Origin: Bacillota bacterium
Lineage (GTDB): Bacteria > Bacillota > Clostridia > Christensenellales > SZUA-584
Length of the DNA: 43,844 nt
Assembly (NCBI GenBank): GCA_023390815.1
Contig: JAEWCC010000037.1
Span: 1 to 43,844, forward strand
Reading direction: 5' to 3'
How positions within the stretch are numbered: the first letter of the stretch is position 1; each line of letters opens with the position of its first letter. Shown here one piece after another: positions 1-7,495 of the stretch. The notes below the pieces were generated by a model. The model saw nothing but the letters and a program-made list of their open reading frames with translations. It made no database searches and was not told the origin of the DNA. Position numbers and translations under genes: made by a program.

Positions 1-2471
1 TCATCGACCGCATGGGCTTTACCGATTACTTCTTAATCGTTTGGGACTTCATCAAGTTCGCGCACGACCATGGAATTATGGTGGGGCCGGGCCGCGGCAG
101 CGCGGCGGGCAGCCTTGCGGCCTATACACTGCGTATCACGGATGTAGACCCGATCGCGTATTCACTGCTGTTCGAGCGCTTTCTGAACCCGGAGCGCATC
201 AGCATGCCGGATATCGATATCGACTTCTGCATCGAGCGGCGCGGCGAGGTGATCGACTATGTGGTGCAAAAGTACGGCTCCGACCGCGTTGCGCAGATCA
301 TTACGTTCGGTACGCTGGGCGCGAAGCAGGTCATTCGTGACGTAGGGCGCGCGCTCAAGGTGCCGCTCGCGGAGGCGGACCGCATCGCCAAGATGGTGCC
401 GTTCGCGCTCAACATGACGATCGGCCGCGCGATGCAGCAAAACCCCAAGCTGCAGATGGAGTACAATACAAACCCGGACGTTAAAAAGCTGCTGGATACC
501 TCGATGAAGTTGGAGGGAATCCCGCGTCACGCATCCACGCACGCTGCGGGCGTGGTGATATCGCGTCTGCCGGTTACCGAATACGTGCCGCTGCAGATTA
601 ACCCGCGCGACGGCAGCGTGATCACGCAGTTCCCGATGGGAACGCTCGAAAACCTCGGCCTTTTAAAGATGGACTTTCTGGGTCTTAGGAATCTGACCGT
701 GATCCGCCATACCCTGGAATTGATCCGGCAGACGAAAGGGATCGATCTGGAGCTGGAGACTCTGCGCTTTGATGATGAGAAGGTCTATAAGCTCATCGCG
801 TCGGGCGATACGGACGGCATGTTTCAGGTGGAAAGTTCGGGGATGCGCCAGCTTGCCATGCAGATGAAGGCTCAAAGCCTTAACGATATCATGGTGGTGA
901 TTGCGCTTTTCCGCCCGGGCCCGATGGACAGTATACCGGCCTACCTCGCCGCCAAGCGCGACCCGAAGAACGTGCGCTATGCGCATCCTCTGCTGGAAGG
1001 CATACTGGCTGATACCTACGGCTGTATCGTATACCAGGAGCAGGTGATGGAGATCGTCCGTACCCTGGCGGGCTATTCGTATGGCCGCAGCGATCTCGTG
1101 CGCCGCGCAATGGCGAAGAAGAAAAAAGACGTAATGGAGAAGGAACGGCGCATCTTCATTTACGGCGACGAGCAGAGCAACGTGGACGGCGCGGTCAAGC
1201 GGGGTGTGCCCGCGGCGGTTGCGGAAAGCATATTCAACCAGATGATGGATTTTGCCGAATATGCATTCAATAAATCTCACGCGTGCGCCTATGCGGCCAT
1301 CACATACTATACCGCGTACTTGAAATGCTATTACAAGGTGGAATACCTGACGGCATTGCTCAACAGCTTTATCGGCAGGGCAGATAAGATTTCATCCTAC
1401 ATACAATACTGCACGGGCGCAGGCATCCGTGTGCTTACGCCGGATATCAACAAGTCTCAGTTCCTGTTTTCCGTGGAGGGGGACGCGATTCGGTTCGGCT
1501 TTGCGGCCATTCGCGATGTGGGCCGTGCGGCGGAAGATATCGTATCCGAACGCGTGAAGGGCGGGTACAAAACGTTCCGCGAATTCATCAACCGTACGGT
1601 GACATGCGTGAATAAGAAGATGCTCGAGGGCCTCATCCTTGCGGGGTGCTTCGACCATCTGGGCCTCCGGCGCGCGCAGCTTATGGCTGTGAGCGACCGC
1701 GTGCTCAAAGCCGCACAGGACTCCAGCCGTAAAAACGTCAGCGGGCAGGTTTCACTGTTCGACGACCAAACGGATATCGGCGGGGGAGACGCGGACGATT
1801 ATCCGGATATGCCGGAGTATTCACACGACAAGCTGCTCGCCATGGAGAAGGTCGCCACCGGTGTTTATCTTTCGGGCCATCCGCTCGATAAGTATAAAGA
1901 AGACCTTGAAAACCGAGAGGTCAACATCTCCAAGATCCTCTCGGCAGCGGACGACGCAAACTCCGCTAAATACTTTGAGTCGCGAATGGTCGACCTGGTA
2001 GGGATATTAAGCGGGGTGAGACGCCGGTCTACCAAACAGAAAAAGATGATGGCGAACGCGCTGCTGGAAGACCTGTACGGCATGATCGAACTCGTGATAT
2101 TTCCGAGCGTTTATCAAAAGTGTGGGGCGCTGCTCATCGACGATACGATCGTACGCGTGTCGGGCCGCGTGGATGTACGCGAAGACGAGGCGCCGATGCT
2201 GCTGGTGGAAAACATCCTGCCTTATGTACGCGAAGACGCGCAGTATCAGGGAAGGAAACTCTATGTCCGCATCCCCAAGGATATGGGCGGCGATACGGAG
2301 CGGCTGCGCCGCATCCTGCAGACCTCGCCGGGCGCAGAGCCGGTTACCGTCGCGGTGGAAGCCACGGGGGAGAAGTACCGCACAAACGGCAGTCTCAAGG
2401 TAACGCTGACCGCATCACTCGTAGGGAGCCTCAGCGCAGCCTTCGGCAGTGAGAACATTGTGGTAAAATAA
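1..2471 (+). CDS. dnaE: DNA polymerase III alpha subunit (DnaE), 5'-truncated by window edge
   Basis: Replicative polymerase catalytic subunit of the C-family. The frame is already open at base 3, so the gene starts upstream and the N-terminal PHP domain and part of the palm are outside the window. About 822 residues are visible. Right at the edge is the conserved block MGFTDYFLIVWDFI, then GPGRGSAAGS and PDIDIDF with the catalytic aspartates, then fingers-type sequence (FRPGPMDSIPAYL, YQEQVM) and a tail with an OB-fold and C-terminal region. The organisation fits DnaE rather than PolC, because no exonuclease domain is seen in the visible part. Stop TAA at 2469-2471. No clear terminator follows; the next gene appears to have its own promoter. 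Confidence 0.97.
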   Translation, partial: IDRMGFTDYFLIVWDFIKFAHDHGIMVGPGRGSAAGSLAAYTLRITDVDPIAYSLLFERFLNPERISMPDIDIDFCIERRGEVIDYVVQKYGSDRVAQIITFGTLGAKQVIRDVGRALKVPLAEADRIAKMVPFALNMTIGRAMQQNPKLQMEYNTNPDVKKLLDTSMKLEGIPRHASTHAAGVVISRLPVTEYVPLQINPRDGSVITQFPMGTLENLGLLKMDFLGLRNLTVIRHTLELIRQTKGIDLELETLRFDDEKVYKLIASGDTDGMFQVESSGMRQLAMQMKAQSLNDIMVVIALFRPGPMDSIPAYLAAKRDPKNVRYAHPLLEGILADTYGCIVYQEQVMEIVRTLAGYSYGRSDLVRRAMAKKKKDVMEKERRIFIYGDEQSNVDGAVKRGVPAAVAESIFNQMMDFAEYAFNKSHACAYAAITYYTAYLKCYYKVEYLTALLNSFIGRADKISSYIQYCTGAGIRVLTPDINKSQFLFSVEGDAIRFGFAAIRDVGRAAEDIVSERVKGGYKTFREFINRTVTCVNKKMLEGLILAGCFDHLGLRRAQLMAVSDRVLKAAQDSSRKNVSGQVSLFDDQTDIGGGDADDYPDMPEYSHDKLLAMEKVATGVYLSGHPLDKYKEDLENREVNISKILSAADDANSAKYFESRMVDLVGILSGVRRRSTKQKKMMANALLEDLYGMIELVIFPSVYQKCGALLIDDTIVRVSGRVDVREDEAPMLLVENILPYVREDAQYQGRKLYVRIPKDMGGDTERLRRILQTSPGAEPVTVAVEATGEKYRTNGSLKVTLTASLVGSLSAAFGSENIVVK

Positions 2472-2515
2472 GCGTTTCCCGGGGGCACTTCCGTAATAAT
2501 CGGCGGTGTGTTCTA

Positions 2516-2544
2516 TTGAAGGCGGGCGGCATATGTGGTACGAT
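2516..2544 (+). promoter_or_regulatory. Predicted sigma-A promoter of mtrB
   Basis: -35 TTGAAG (2516-2521), 17-nt spacer, -10 TACGAT (2539-2544) preceded by TGG, an extended -10. It lies between dnaE and mtrB and would give a leader of roughly 20 nt. Called by eye only. Confidence 0.45.
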
Positions 2545-2569
2545 AGACCTAAGAAACGGAGAATTGCGT

Positions 2570-2818
2570 ATGGATACAACCAACGATAAAAAAGAATATT
2601 CGCAGGATTACGTGATCATCAAAGCGATGGAAGACGGTGTCAACATCATCGGCATGACGCGCGGCCGCGACACGAAGTTTCATCATACCGAGAAACTCGA
2701 CAGCGGAGAGGTTATGATCGCGCAGTTTACCGAGAACACCTCGGCGATCAAGATACGTGGCAAGGCGCAGATCATATCGGCTTATGGCACGGTGTATTCC
2801 GGCAAAACGGAGCCGTGA
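2570..2818 (+). CDS. mtrB: Tryptophan RNA-binding attenuation protein (TRAP)
   Basis: 82-aa homolog of Bacillus TRAP, the 11-subunit ring that binds tryptophan and wraps RNA carrying spaced GAG/UAG triplets to attenuate trp genes. Sequence blocks EDGVN, GMTRGRDTKFHH, EKLDSGE and IAQFTENTSAIKIRG match the family closely. The RNA-contacting residues equivalent to Bacillus Lys37, Lys56 and Arg58 are present as Lys42, Lys61 and Arg63. The start ATG at 2570 is supported by GGAG at 2558-2561; an upstream in-frame TTG (2516) falls in the promoter. In Bacillus mtrB follows folE; here it follows dnaE, and no trp gene is in the window. The next two genes follow after 10 and 19 nt, suggesting co-transcription. 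Confidence 0.93.
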   Translation: MDTTNDKKEYSQDYVIIKAMEDGVNIIGMTRGRDTKFHHTEKLDSGEVMIAQFTENTSAIKIRGKAQIISAYGTVYSGKTEP

Positions 2819-2828
2819 GGAGAGCGAT

Positions 2829-3026
2829 ATGTGGATGGTGGTAGGTATGGCGGGCTCCGTGAAGAAGGCTGACCAGATGCAAAAGGCGCTGGAGGAAGAA
2901 GGCATACTCGTCAAATTGCGTAATATGACCGCAAAGGCGAAAACCAACGGCGATACGATTGAGGTGCTTGTGCTTCAGTCCGAGGCGGACGCAGCCCGGG
3001 AGATACTCGTAGAGAACGGCTTATAA
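2829..3026 (+). CDS. Small conserved protein, DUF2007-like (putative signal-transducing)
   Basis: 65 aa starting MWMVVGMAGSVKKAD. The pattern of an N-terminal beta strand, an amphipathic helix (KKADQMQKALEEEGI), a basic middle and a C-terminal helix (SEADAAREILVENGL) resembles the short ferredoxin-fold DUF2007-like proteins of clostridia, in which the first strand begins MW-x-VV. No catalytic residues are visible. ATG at 2829 is preceded by GGAGAG overlapping the end of mtrB; longer in-frame upstream sequence overlaps mtrB and is basic and low-complexity, so it was not used. Function unknown. Probably in the same transcript as mtrB and the thioesterase. Confidence 0.7.
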   Translation: MWMVVGMAGSVKKADQMQKALEEEGILVKLRNMTAKAKTNGDTIEVLVLQSEADAAREILVENGL

Positions 3027-3045
3027 TAAGGATGGAGGGCTTAAT

Positions 3046-3456
3046 ATGGTATCAGTGGATTGCAAAATTCGCGTACGGTATTCCGAGGTGGGCAGGCAGG
3101 GCTTTGCGCATCACGCCAATTACCTCAACTGGTTCGATATCGCGCTCGAAGAGCTCATTAAACGATGCGGCATGAGCTATAAGGAAATCGAAGATCTGGG
3201 GTATTTCTTTGCTCCGATAGCCGAGCACTGCACATATTATCACCCTGCTTTGTACAACGATGAACTGACGATTCGCGCCACGGTTGCTGACGCCAGTACG
3301 GTGAAGATCAAATTCAGTTATGAGGTCACGCGTGAAAAAGATACCAAGCTCGTTGCCGTAGGGCAGACCGAGCATGTGTTCGTAGACAAGAACTTTAAGC
3401 CGCATTCACTCAAAAAGGTCGTTCCGCGGCTGTACGCGATGATCGGCGAGGCATAA
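3046..3456 (+). CDS. Hotdog-fold acyl-CoA thioesterase family protein (4HBT/YbgC-like), altered active site
   Basis: 136 aa, the usual length of single-domain hotdog thioesterases that hydrolyse acyl-CoA or related thioesters. The family block RVRYSE...GFAHHANYLNWFDIALEEL is clear at residues 9-36, and HVFVDKNFKP near residue 115 matches the late strand. In 4HBT enzymes the block normally reads RYxETDxMG, with the Asp acting in catalysis. Here it reads RYSEVGRQG, so glycine 16 sits at the Asp position. The enzyme may use another residue, have weak activity, or be a binding protein. ATG at 3046 has GGAGGG upstream. Last gene of the mtrB cluster; a strong terminator follows. Confidence 0.85.
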   Translation: MVSVDCKIRVRYSEVGRQGFAHHANYLNWFDIALEELIKRCGMSYKEIEDLGYFFAPIAEHCTYYHPALYNDELTIRATVADASTVKIKFSYEVTREKDTKLVAVGQTEHVFVDKNFKPHSLKKVVPRLYAMIGEA

Positions 3457-3472
3457 TCAACTGAAATCAAAC

Positions 3473-3495
3473 GGGCGGCATAAGCCGCCCATTTT
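3473..3495 (+). terminator. Rho-independent terminator after the mtrB cluster
   Basis: Perfect stem GGGCGGC (3473-3479) / GCCGCCC (3484-3490), loop ATAA, followed by ATTTT. It lies between convergent genes and could act in both directions, although the T tract on the minus side is weaker. Confidence 0.85.
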
Positions 3496-3507
3496 CATGA
3501 CTTCTAT

Positions 3508-3888
3508 TTATGGTTGTTTGATCGGTTTTCCGATACGCAGCTCGCGCCTCCATTCGGGGGCTTTTTCATCGCTGCCCCAATACTCGTCCAGCGCGGAAAC
3601 CTTGCCCTCGCGGAAGGTAAAGAACGAGGTGGCGTGAAACGAAAGGTTTTCATCTGACACCCTTACGACTGATATCACAAGATCGCCGGCGCTTAGGATG
3701 CGCTCGGCTTCGATCTGCCAGTCTCCCGGATACTGCGCGTTGGCACGGATAAATTCGTCCACGGTGAACTGCTCGTTTGTATTGTGCCAGTTGATCCGCG
3801 CATCCTCGTGAAAATACCGAGCGAGGCTGTTCCAGTGCTGCCGGTGCATATCGTCCCAGAATTGCAGGACGATATCTGAATCGCTCAT
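3508..3888 (-). CDS. NTF2-like / SnoaL-like protein
   Basis: 126 aa with the alpha+beta cone pattern of the NTF2 superfamily: N-terminal helix (DIVLQFWDDMHRQHW), YFHEDARINWHNT, then strands ending TSFFTFREGKVSALDEYWG, the typical 'F.dGKI....EYW' signature. Such proteins are small-ligand isomerases, hydrolases or scaffolds, and the substrate cannot be told from sequence. ATG at 3888 is preceded on its strand by GGAG. It is the last gene of a minus-strand run from the HAD phosphatase through the cupin and flavoprotein. Confidence 0.75.
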   Translation of the reverse strand: MSDSDIVLQFWDDMHRQHWNSLARYFHEDARINWHNTNEQFTVDEFIRANAQYPGDWQIEAERILSAGDLVISVVRVSDENLSFHATSFFTFREGKVSALDEYWGSDEKAPEWRRELRIGKPIKQP

Positions 3889-3919
3889 ACTGTTTCTCCG
3901 TATATTTCTACAGCAAAAA

Positions 3920-4492
3920 TTACTTTTTCAGCGCCAGCAATACGTCGGCAATGTTATTGGCCAGCGTAATCATGGTCTGGATACCTTCCGCGTCGTTTTC
4001 CACTTCGCCTTCCTCACGACCGACGCCCTGGTTCCAATAGCTTGAACCGATGACGATGCCCTCGCTGATCGTGAACAGGTTGTTCATCGCATTAAAAGCG
4101 GTGAGCGCGCCGTTACGGCGCGCTACGGCGACGCTGGCACAAACTTTGCCTTTCAGGGTGCGGTGGGGACGCGTGATATAACCGACACGATCGATAAAAG
4201 CCTTCATCTGCGCGGTCAGGCTGCCGAAGTAAACCGGAGAACCCAGAATCAATGCATCGGCTTCCGCAATCTTGCTGACGCTCTCGTTGATGATGTCGTC
4301 GCTGAACGCGCAGCGTGGCTCCGGGCTTTTTCTGCAATAACCGCAGGCGACACAACCGTGGATATCGCGGCCGCCCGCCTGAATAAGCTCCGTTTCGATG
4401 CCGCGCTTTTCAAGTTCGTCCAGCACGGCTTTCAGCATGATGTACGTGTTTCCGTTTTTCCTCGGACTCCCGTTGACTGCAATCGCCTTCAT
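3920..4492 (-). CDS. Flavodoxin-family NAD(P)H-dependent FMN reductase / iron-sulfur flavoprotein-like
   Basis: 190 aa. The N-terminus MKAIAVNGSPRKNGNT is the FMN-phosphate loop of the flavodoxin/FMN-reductase fold, and GSPVYFGSLTAQMKAFIDR is the second conserved flavin-binding block. Four cysteines, C47-x2-C50-x2-C53-x7-C61, resemble the compact cysteine motif of iron-sulfur flavoproteins (Isf), so it may carry an Fe-S cluster for electron transfer as well as FMN. The start at 4492 is chosen because AAAGGG lies just upstream and the fold begins there; the longer open frame to 4651 overlaps the cupin gene. It lies 13 nt downstream of the cupin gene in transcription order. Confidence 0.87.
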   Translation of the reverse strand: MKAIAVNGSPRKNGNTYIMLKAVLDELEKRGIETELIQAGGRDIHGCVACGYCRKSPEPRCAFSDDIINESVSKIAEADALILGSPVYFGSLTAQMKAFIDRVGYITRPHRTLKGKVCASVAVARRNGALTAFNAMNNLFTISEGIVIGSSYWNQGVGREEGEVENDAEGIQTMITLANNIADVLLALKK

Positions 4493-4505
4493 ATTTTTAC
4501 CCTTT

Positions 4506-4850
4506 CTATTGATGGTCGGTTTTAATTCCATACCGGTCCTGTTGGTCGAAAAAGGTGATGTCCGCATAACCGGCGTAAATTCTGCCGGAATGCCTGACAC
4601 CGGCGGGAATGTAATACCGGTCGCCTTTGCCGTAGGTCTGCGTCTCCCCATCGATCGTCATGTCGATACGGCCCTCCAGCACAATACCCAGCTGTCCGGC
4701 GTGCGCATGCTCTGGCAGGTCGATGTCTTTATCAAACTGCATAAAGAGGATCTGATGCCCGTCCCCCTGCGAGAGAAACGCCGTACAGCCCTCCAGCGGG
4801 ATATCCGCCAATGGGAGCCGCTCGATGGGTTTCGGAAAAATATTATTCAA
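4506..4850 (-). CDS. Small cupin-domain protein
   Basis: 114-aa single cupin. Motif 1 is HAHAGQLGIVLEG, with glutamine at the usual glutamate metal ligand; motif 2 is GDRYYIPAGVRHSG with the conserved PxGxxH. Single cupins bind a metal and act as isomerases, dioxygenases or sugar-binding proteins; specificity cannot be read here. The start is TTG at 4850: GGGGG lies 7 nt upstream on the minus strand, while the nearby ATG is out of frame and stops at once. The gene begins 12 nt after the HAD phosphatase stop. Confidence 0.82.
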   Translation of the reverse strand: MNNIFPKPIERLPLADIPLEGCTAFLSQGDGHQILFMQFDKDIDLPEHAHAGQLGIVLEGRIDMTIDGETQTYGKGDRYYIPAGVRHSGRIYAGYADITFFDQQDRYGIKTDHQ

Positions 4851-4862
4851 ACCATCACCCCC

Positions 4863-5660
4863 TTATGCGTCTTTTAGATGTTCCGTCAGTTCGCGGACGC
4901 TGTCGAACAGGTAATCGGGCTTTGCGTCGCTCTGATCGATGTCTTGCTGCGTCATCTCGCCCGAGAGCACGCCGATTGCGCACATGCCGTTATTGATGGC
5001 GAGGCGCATATCGGTATACAGCCGGTCGCCGACCACTGCGGTATGCGCCGCGTCGAAGCCGGTATAGCGTATGATGTACTCGGCTGTCTCCACAAAGGGT
5101 TTGCCCAGAAACTTCGGCTTCTTCCCGGTTGCGTAGGTGAGCATTGCGCAGATGCTGGCGCAGTCGGGCAGCACCGCGCCGTCCTCAAGCGGGCAGACCG
5201 CGTCGATATTGGTTGCGAGAAACGGCACGCCCTGCCGAAGCAGCGCGGTCGCCTTGTCGCATTTTTCATAGGTCAGTGTGGTATCGAACCCCACGACGAG
5301 GCAGTCGGGCTGCGACTCAGTTAATCGGATGCCCGCCGCAGACAGCTGCGATAACAGAGACGGCGTACCCACGACATATGCGCTGGCCATTGACCCGAAA
5401 CGCTTTAAAATATAATCCGCCGTGACGTCCGCCGAGGTAATGATATCGCGGCGCGTATATTCGCCAAAACCCAGTTTCCGGAGCTTCTCGATATAATCAT
5501 CCGGCGATTTGGAGGAGTTGTTCGTGAAAAAGTAATAGGGGATGTGCCGTTCGCGCAGCAGGGCCAGCAGCTCCGTCGCACCCGGAATTACGCGGCTGCC
5601 CAGATAGATGGTACCGTCCATATCGAATATGTAGCACCGCAAGCTGTCTAAATCAATCAT
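4863..5660 (-). CDS. HAD-IIA family phosphatase (NagD / 4-nitrophenylphosphatase-like)
   Basis: 265 aa. HAD motif I is FDMDGTIYLG (nucleophile Asp13, acid Asp15), motif II is FFTNNSS, a C2-type cap follows, and motif IV is VVGDRLYTDM. This is the NagD/AraL arrangement of cytosolic phosphatases acting on sugar phosphates, nucleoside monophosphates or pyridoxal phosphate. ATG 5660 gives the usual family length; an ATG 15 nt upstream (5675) is also possible, and both have only modest ribosome sites. First gene of a minus-strand run with the cupin, flavoprotein and NTF2-like genes, divergent from the pyr operon. Confidence 0.88.
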   Translation of the reverse strand: MIDLDSLRCYIFDMDGTIYLGSRVIPGATELLALLRERHIPYYFFTNNSSKSPDDYIEKLRKLGFGEYTRRDIITSADVTADYILKRFGSMASAYVVGTPSLLSQLSAAGIRLTESQPDCLVVGFDTTLTYEKCDKATALLRQGVPFLATNIDAVCPLEDGAVLPDCASICAMLTYATGKKPKFLGKPFVETAEYIIRYTGFDAAHTAVVGDRLYTDMRLAINNGMCAIGVLSGEMTQQDIDQSDAKPDYLFDSVRELTEHLKDA

Positions 5661-5757
5661 GTTATTACCGCCCATATGTATTTCGTTACCTATTCTATCA
5701 AACACACTGTGCCCGGGCAACTTCTTAAAATAAAAGATTTAAAGGCCTAAAATTTAC

Positions 5758-5786
5758 TGGACAAACCCAATATGCTGTGATATCGT
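5758..5786 (+). promoter_or_regulatory. Predicted promoter of the pyr operon
   Basis: -35 TGGACA (5758-5763), 17-nt spacer, -10 TATCGT (5781-5786) preceded by TGA (extended -10). It would start transcription just ahead of the PyrR attenuator. Called by eye. Confidence 0.45.
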
Positions 5787-5805
5787 ATTATGCAATAAAC
5801 AGCAT

Positions 5806-5887
5806 CCTTTAAACGGATCAGTGAGTCCGGCAAGGTGAGGTAGAATGAGTTTGTTTACATAGCCTTGCCTTATGGCAAGGCTTTTTT
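5806..5887 (+). promoter_or_regulatory. PyrR-dependent transcription attenuator in the pyr leader
   Basis: Three mutually exclusive elements can be drawn. (1) A PyrR-binding hairpin: lower stem CCTT (5806-5809)/AAGG (5832-5835), purine-rich internal bulge TAAA, upper stem CGGAT (5814-5818)/GTCCG (5825-5829), and hexaloop CAGTGA (5819-5824), matching the known PyrR loop consensus CNGNGA. (2) An antiterminator: GGCAAGG (5829-5835) can pair with CCTTGCC (5863-5869). (3) A terminator: AGCCTTGCC (5861-5869), loop TTAT, GGCAAGGCT (5874-5882), then a T run. By analogy with Bacillus, PyrR with UMP stabilises hairpin 1, frees the terminator arm and stops transcription. Confidence 0.88.
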
Positions 5888-5935
5888 GATACAGGCTCGA
5901 AGAGCGATTTTATGAAAGATGATGGAGGTGCGGCT

Positions 5936-6487
5936 ATGGACAAAGCGATCATTATGGACAGCGTGGCGCTGGACCGTGCGCTCAAACGCATCGCGCATGA
6001 GATTGTCGAAAAGAATAAGGGCGTGGAGAACCTTGCGCTCATCGGTATCCACCGGCGCGGCGTGCCCATTGCCAAGCGCATTGCGAAATATATCGAGATG
6101 TTTGAAGGGGCAGGCCCGGAGATCGGCTCGCTCGACATCACCTTTTACCGCGACGATCTTTCGCTGCTTGCCGACCATCCGGTGTTCAAGGGGACCGACA
6201 TCGCGTTCGATCTCAACAAAAAGACGGTCGTGCTCGTTGACGACGTGCTTTATACCGGGCGTACGGCGCGCGCGGGGCTAGACGCGCTGATGGACCTCGG
6301 GCGGCCCAATTATATCCAGCTTGCCGTGATCGTGGACCGCGGGCACAGGGAGCTGCCGATCCGTGCCGATTATGTGGGCAAGAATCTTCCCACTTCCAAA
6401 ACGGAGGTCGTGCATGTACGCGTGACGGAGATTGACGGCGAGGATACCGTCGTCATCAATGATTTGCCAGAGACTCAAAACCCTTAA
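5936..6487 (+). CDS. pyrR: PyrR: pyr operon RNA-binding attenuation regulator / uracil phosphoribosyltransferase
   Basis: 183 aa, the normal PyrR length. The PRPP loop VVLVDDVLYTGRT is at residues 98-110, and IGIHRRGVPIAKRIA and LDITFYRDDL are family blocks. PyrR binds UMP/UTP and the pyr leader RNA and has weak uracil phosphoribosyltransferase activity. The start at 5936 is set by GGAGG about 7 nt upstream; an in-frame ATG at 5912 has no ribosome site. It is first in the pyr operon, directly downstream of its own attenuator, so autoregulation is expected. A second terminator overlaps its stop codon. Confidence 0.95.
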   Translation: MDKAIIMDSVALDRALKRIAHEIVEKNKGVENLALIGIHRRGVPIAKRIAKYIEMFEGAGPEIGSLDITFYRDDLSLLADHPVFKGTDIAFDLNKKTVVLVDDVLYTGRTARAGLDALMDLGRPNYIQLAVIVDRGHRELPIRADYVGKNLPTSKTEVVHVRVTEIDGEDTVVINDLPETQNP

Positions 6488-6502
6488 TTTTAAGGGTTTT
6501 TT
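6479..6502 (+). terminator. Intrinsic terminator between pyrR and pyrB
   Basis: AACCCTTAA (6479-6487) / TTAAGGGTT (6490-6498), 2-nt loop, then TTTT to 6502. It overlaps the pyrR stop codon. No alternative pairing partner (antiterminator) was found, so it may simply lower pyrB expression relative to pyrR. A second small hairpin, GGGCGCG (6523-6529)/CGCGTCC (6535-6541), stands just before the pyrB ribosome site. Confidence 0.75.
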
Positions 6503-6562
6503 CATACGATAACCGTGATTCCGGGCGCGCATGACGCGTCCTGATATAAAGGAAAAAGATTT

Positions 6563-7495
6563 ATGATGCTTTCAACCAAAGACGTGCTGGGCCTGCATGA
6601 CATGCCGGCGCAGGAGATCAGCTACATTCTGGAGACCACGGGCACAATGAAGCAGCTGCTGATGCAGAACGCCAAGAAGATGCCGCATCTGCAGGGAAAA
6701 TCGATCGTGGCGCTGTTCTACGAGAACAGCACACGCACCAGGCTCAGCTTTGAACTCGCGGCGAAGTTTCTCGGCGCGTCGTTCAGCAACCTCGGCGTAT
6801 CCACGAGCAGCGTGAACAAGGGCGAGACGCTTTTTGACACCGGCAAGACCATTGAGGCGATGAGCACCGATGTGATCATTATCCGGCACCCGCTCTCGGG
6901 CGCGCCCAAGTTCCTTGCCGACAACTTCTCGGGCAGCGTGATCAACGCGGGAGACGGCATGCACGAGCACCCCACGCAGGCGCTGCTCGATATGTTCACG
7001 ATGAGGGAGCATTTCGGCCGCATCGAGGGGCTCAATGTGACGATCATCGGCGACATTTACCACAGCCGCGTCGCGCGCAGCAACGTATGGGGGCTCACCA
7101 AGCTCGGCGCCAATGTGACGCTCTGCGCACCGGGTACGCTGATCCCCGAGGCGATGGAGCAGACCGGCGCGACGATCACAGGGGACCTTAAAAAGGCTTT
7201 GCGGGATGCCGATGTCGTGATGGGACTGCGCATTCAGAAGGAACGGCTCGAAGGGGCGTTTCTCTCGACGCTGCGTGAATACCACCGCTGCTTCGGTGTG
7301 AACGAAGAGACACTGCAATACTGCGAGCGCGACGTGCTGATTATGCATCCCGGCCCGGTCAACCGCGGCGTGGAGTTGTCGAGCGAAGTCATGGACGCGC
7401 CGAATTCGGTAATCAACGAGCAGGTGACCAACGGCGTGGCCGTGCGCATGGCGCTGCTGTATCTGCTGACAAGGGGGAAGAAGGATGAAGCTTAA
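6563..7495 (+). CDS. pyrB: Aspartate carbamoyltransferase catalytic subunit
   Basis: 310 aa. Condenses carbamoyl phosphate and aspartate to N-carbamoyl-aspartate in UMP synthesis. The carbamoyl-phosphate loop STRTR is at residues 56-60, HPTQALLD begins at 136, and HPGPVNRGVE comes near the C-terminus; all are diagnostic. Starts ATG-ATG at 6563/6566 with AAAGGA upstream. No pyrI regulatory gene is adjacent, so it is presumably a Bacillus-type unregulated trimer. Overlaps pyrC by 11 nt, suggesting translational coupling. Confidence 0.97.
   Translation: MMLSTKDVLGLHDMPAQEISYILETTGTMKQLLMQNAKKMPHLQGKSIVALFYENSTRTRLSFELAAKFLGASFSNLGVSTSSVNKGETLFDTGKTIEAMSTDVIIIRHPLSGAPKFLADNFSGSVINAGDGMHEHPTQALLDMFTMREHFGRIEGLNVTIIGDIYHSRVARSNVWGLTKLGANVTLCAPGTLIPEAMEQTGATITGDLKKALRDADVVMGLRIQKERLEGAFLSTLREYHRCFGVNEETLQYCERDVLIMHPGPVNRGVELSSEVMDAPNSVINEQVTNGVAVRMALLYLLTRGKKDEA

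Noticed and set aside
2544..2569. TAG, AAG and GAG triplets in the mtrB leader as a TRAP autoregulation site.
   Set aside because: Only two or three irregularly spaced triplets; TRAP sites need about nine to eleven with 2-3-nt spacing.
3920..4651. A 243-aa version of the flavoprotein with 53 extra N-terminal residues.
   Set aside because: The extension overlaps the cupin gene, is not fold-like, and the internal ATG at 4492 has its own AAAGGG site at the family N-terminus.
6464..6478. CAGAGA at the end of pyrR matches the PyrR loop consensus CNGNGA and sits just before a terminator.
   Set aside because: The loop would be closed by a C-C mismatch, there is no purine bulge or lower stem, and no antiterminator partner for the downstream terminator was found.
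6542..6550. TGA-TATAAA just before pyrB as an internal promoter.
   Set aside because: No -35 at any sensible distance, and the transcript would start after the pyrB ribosome site.
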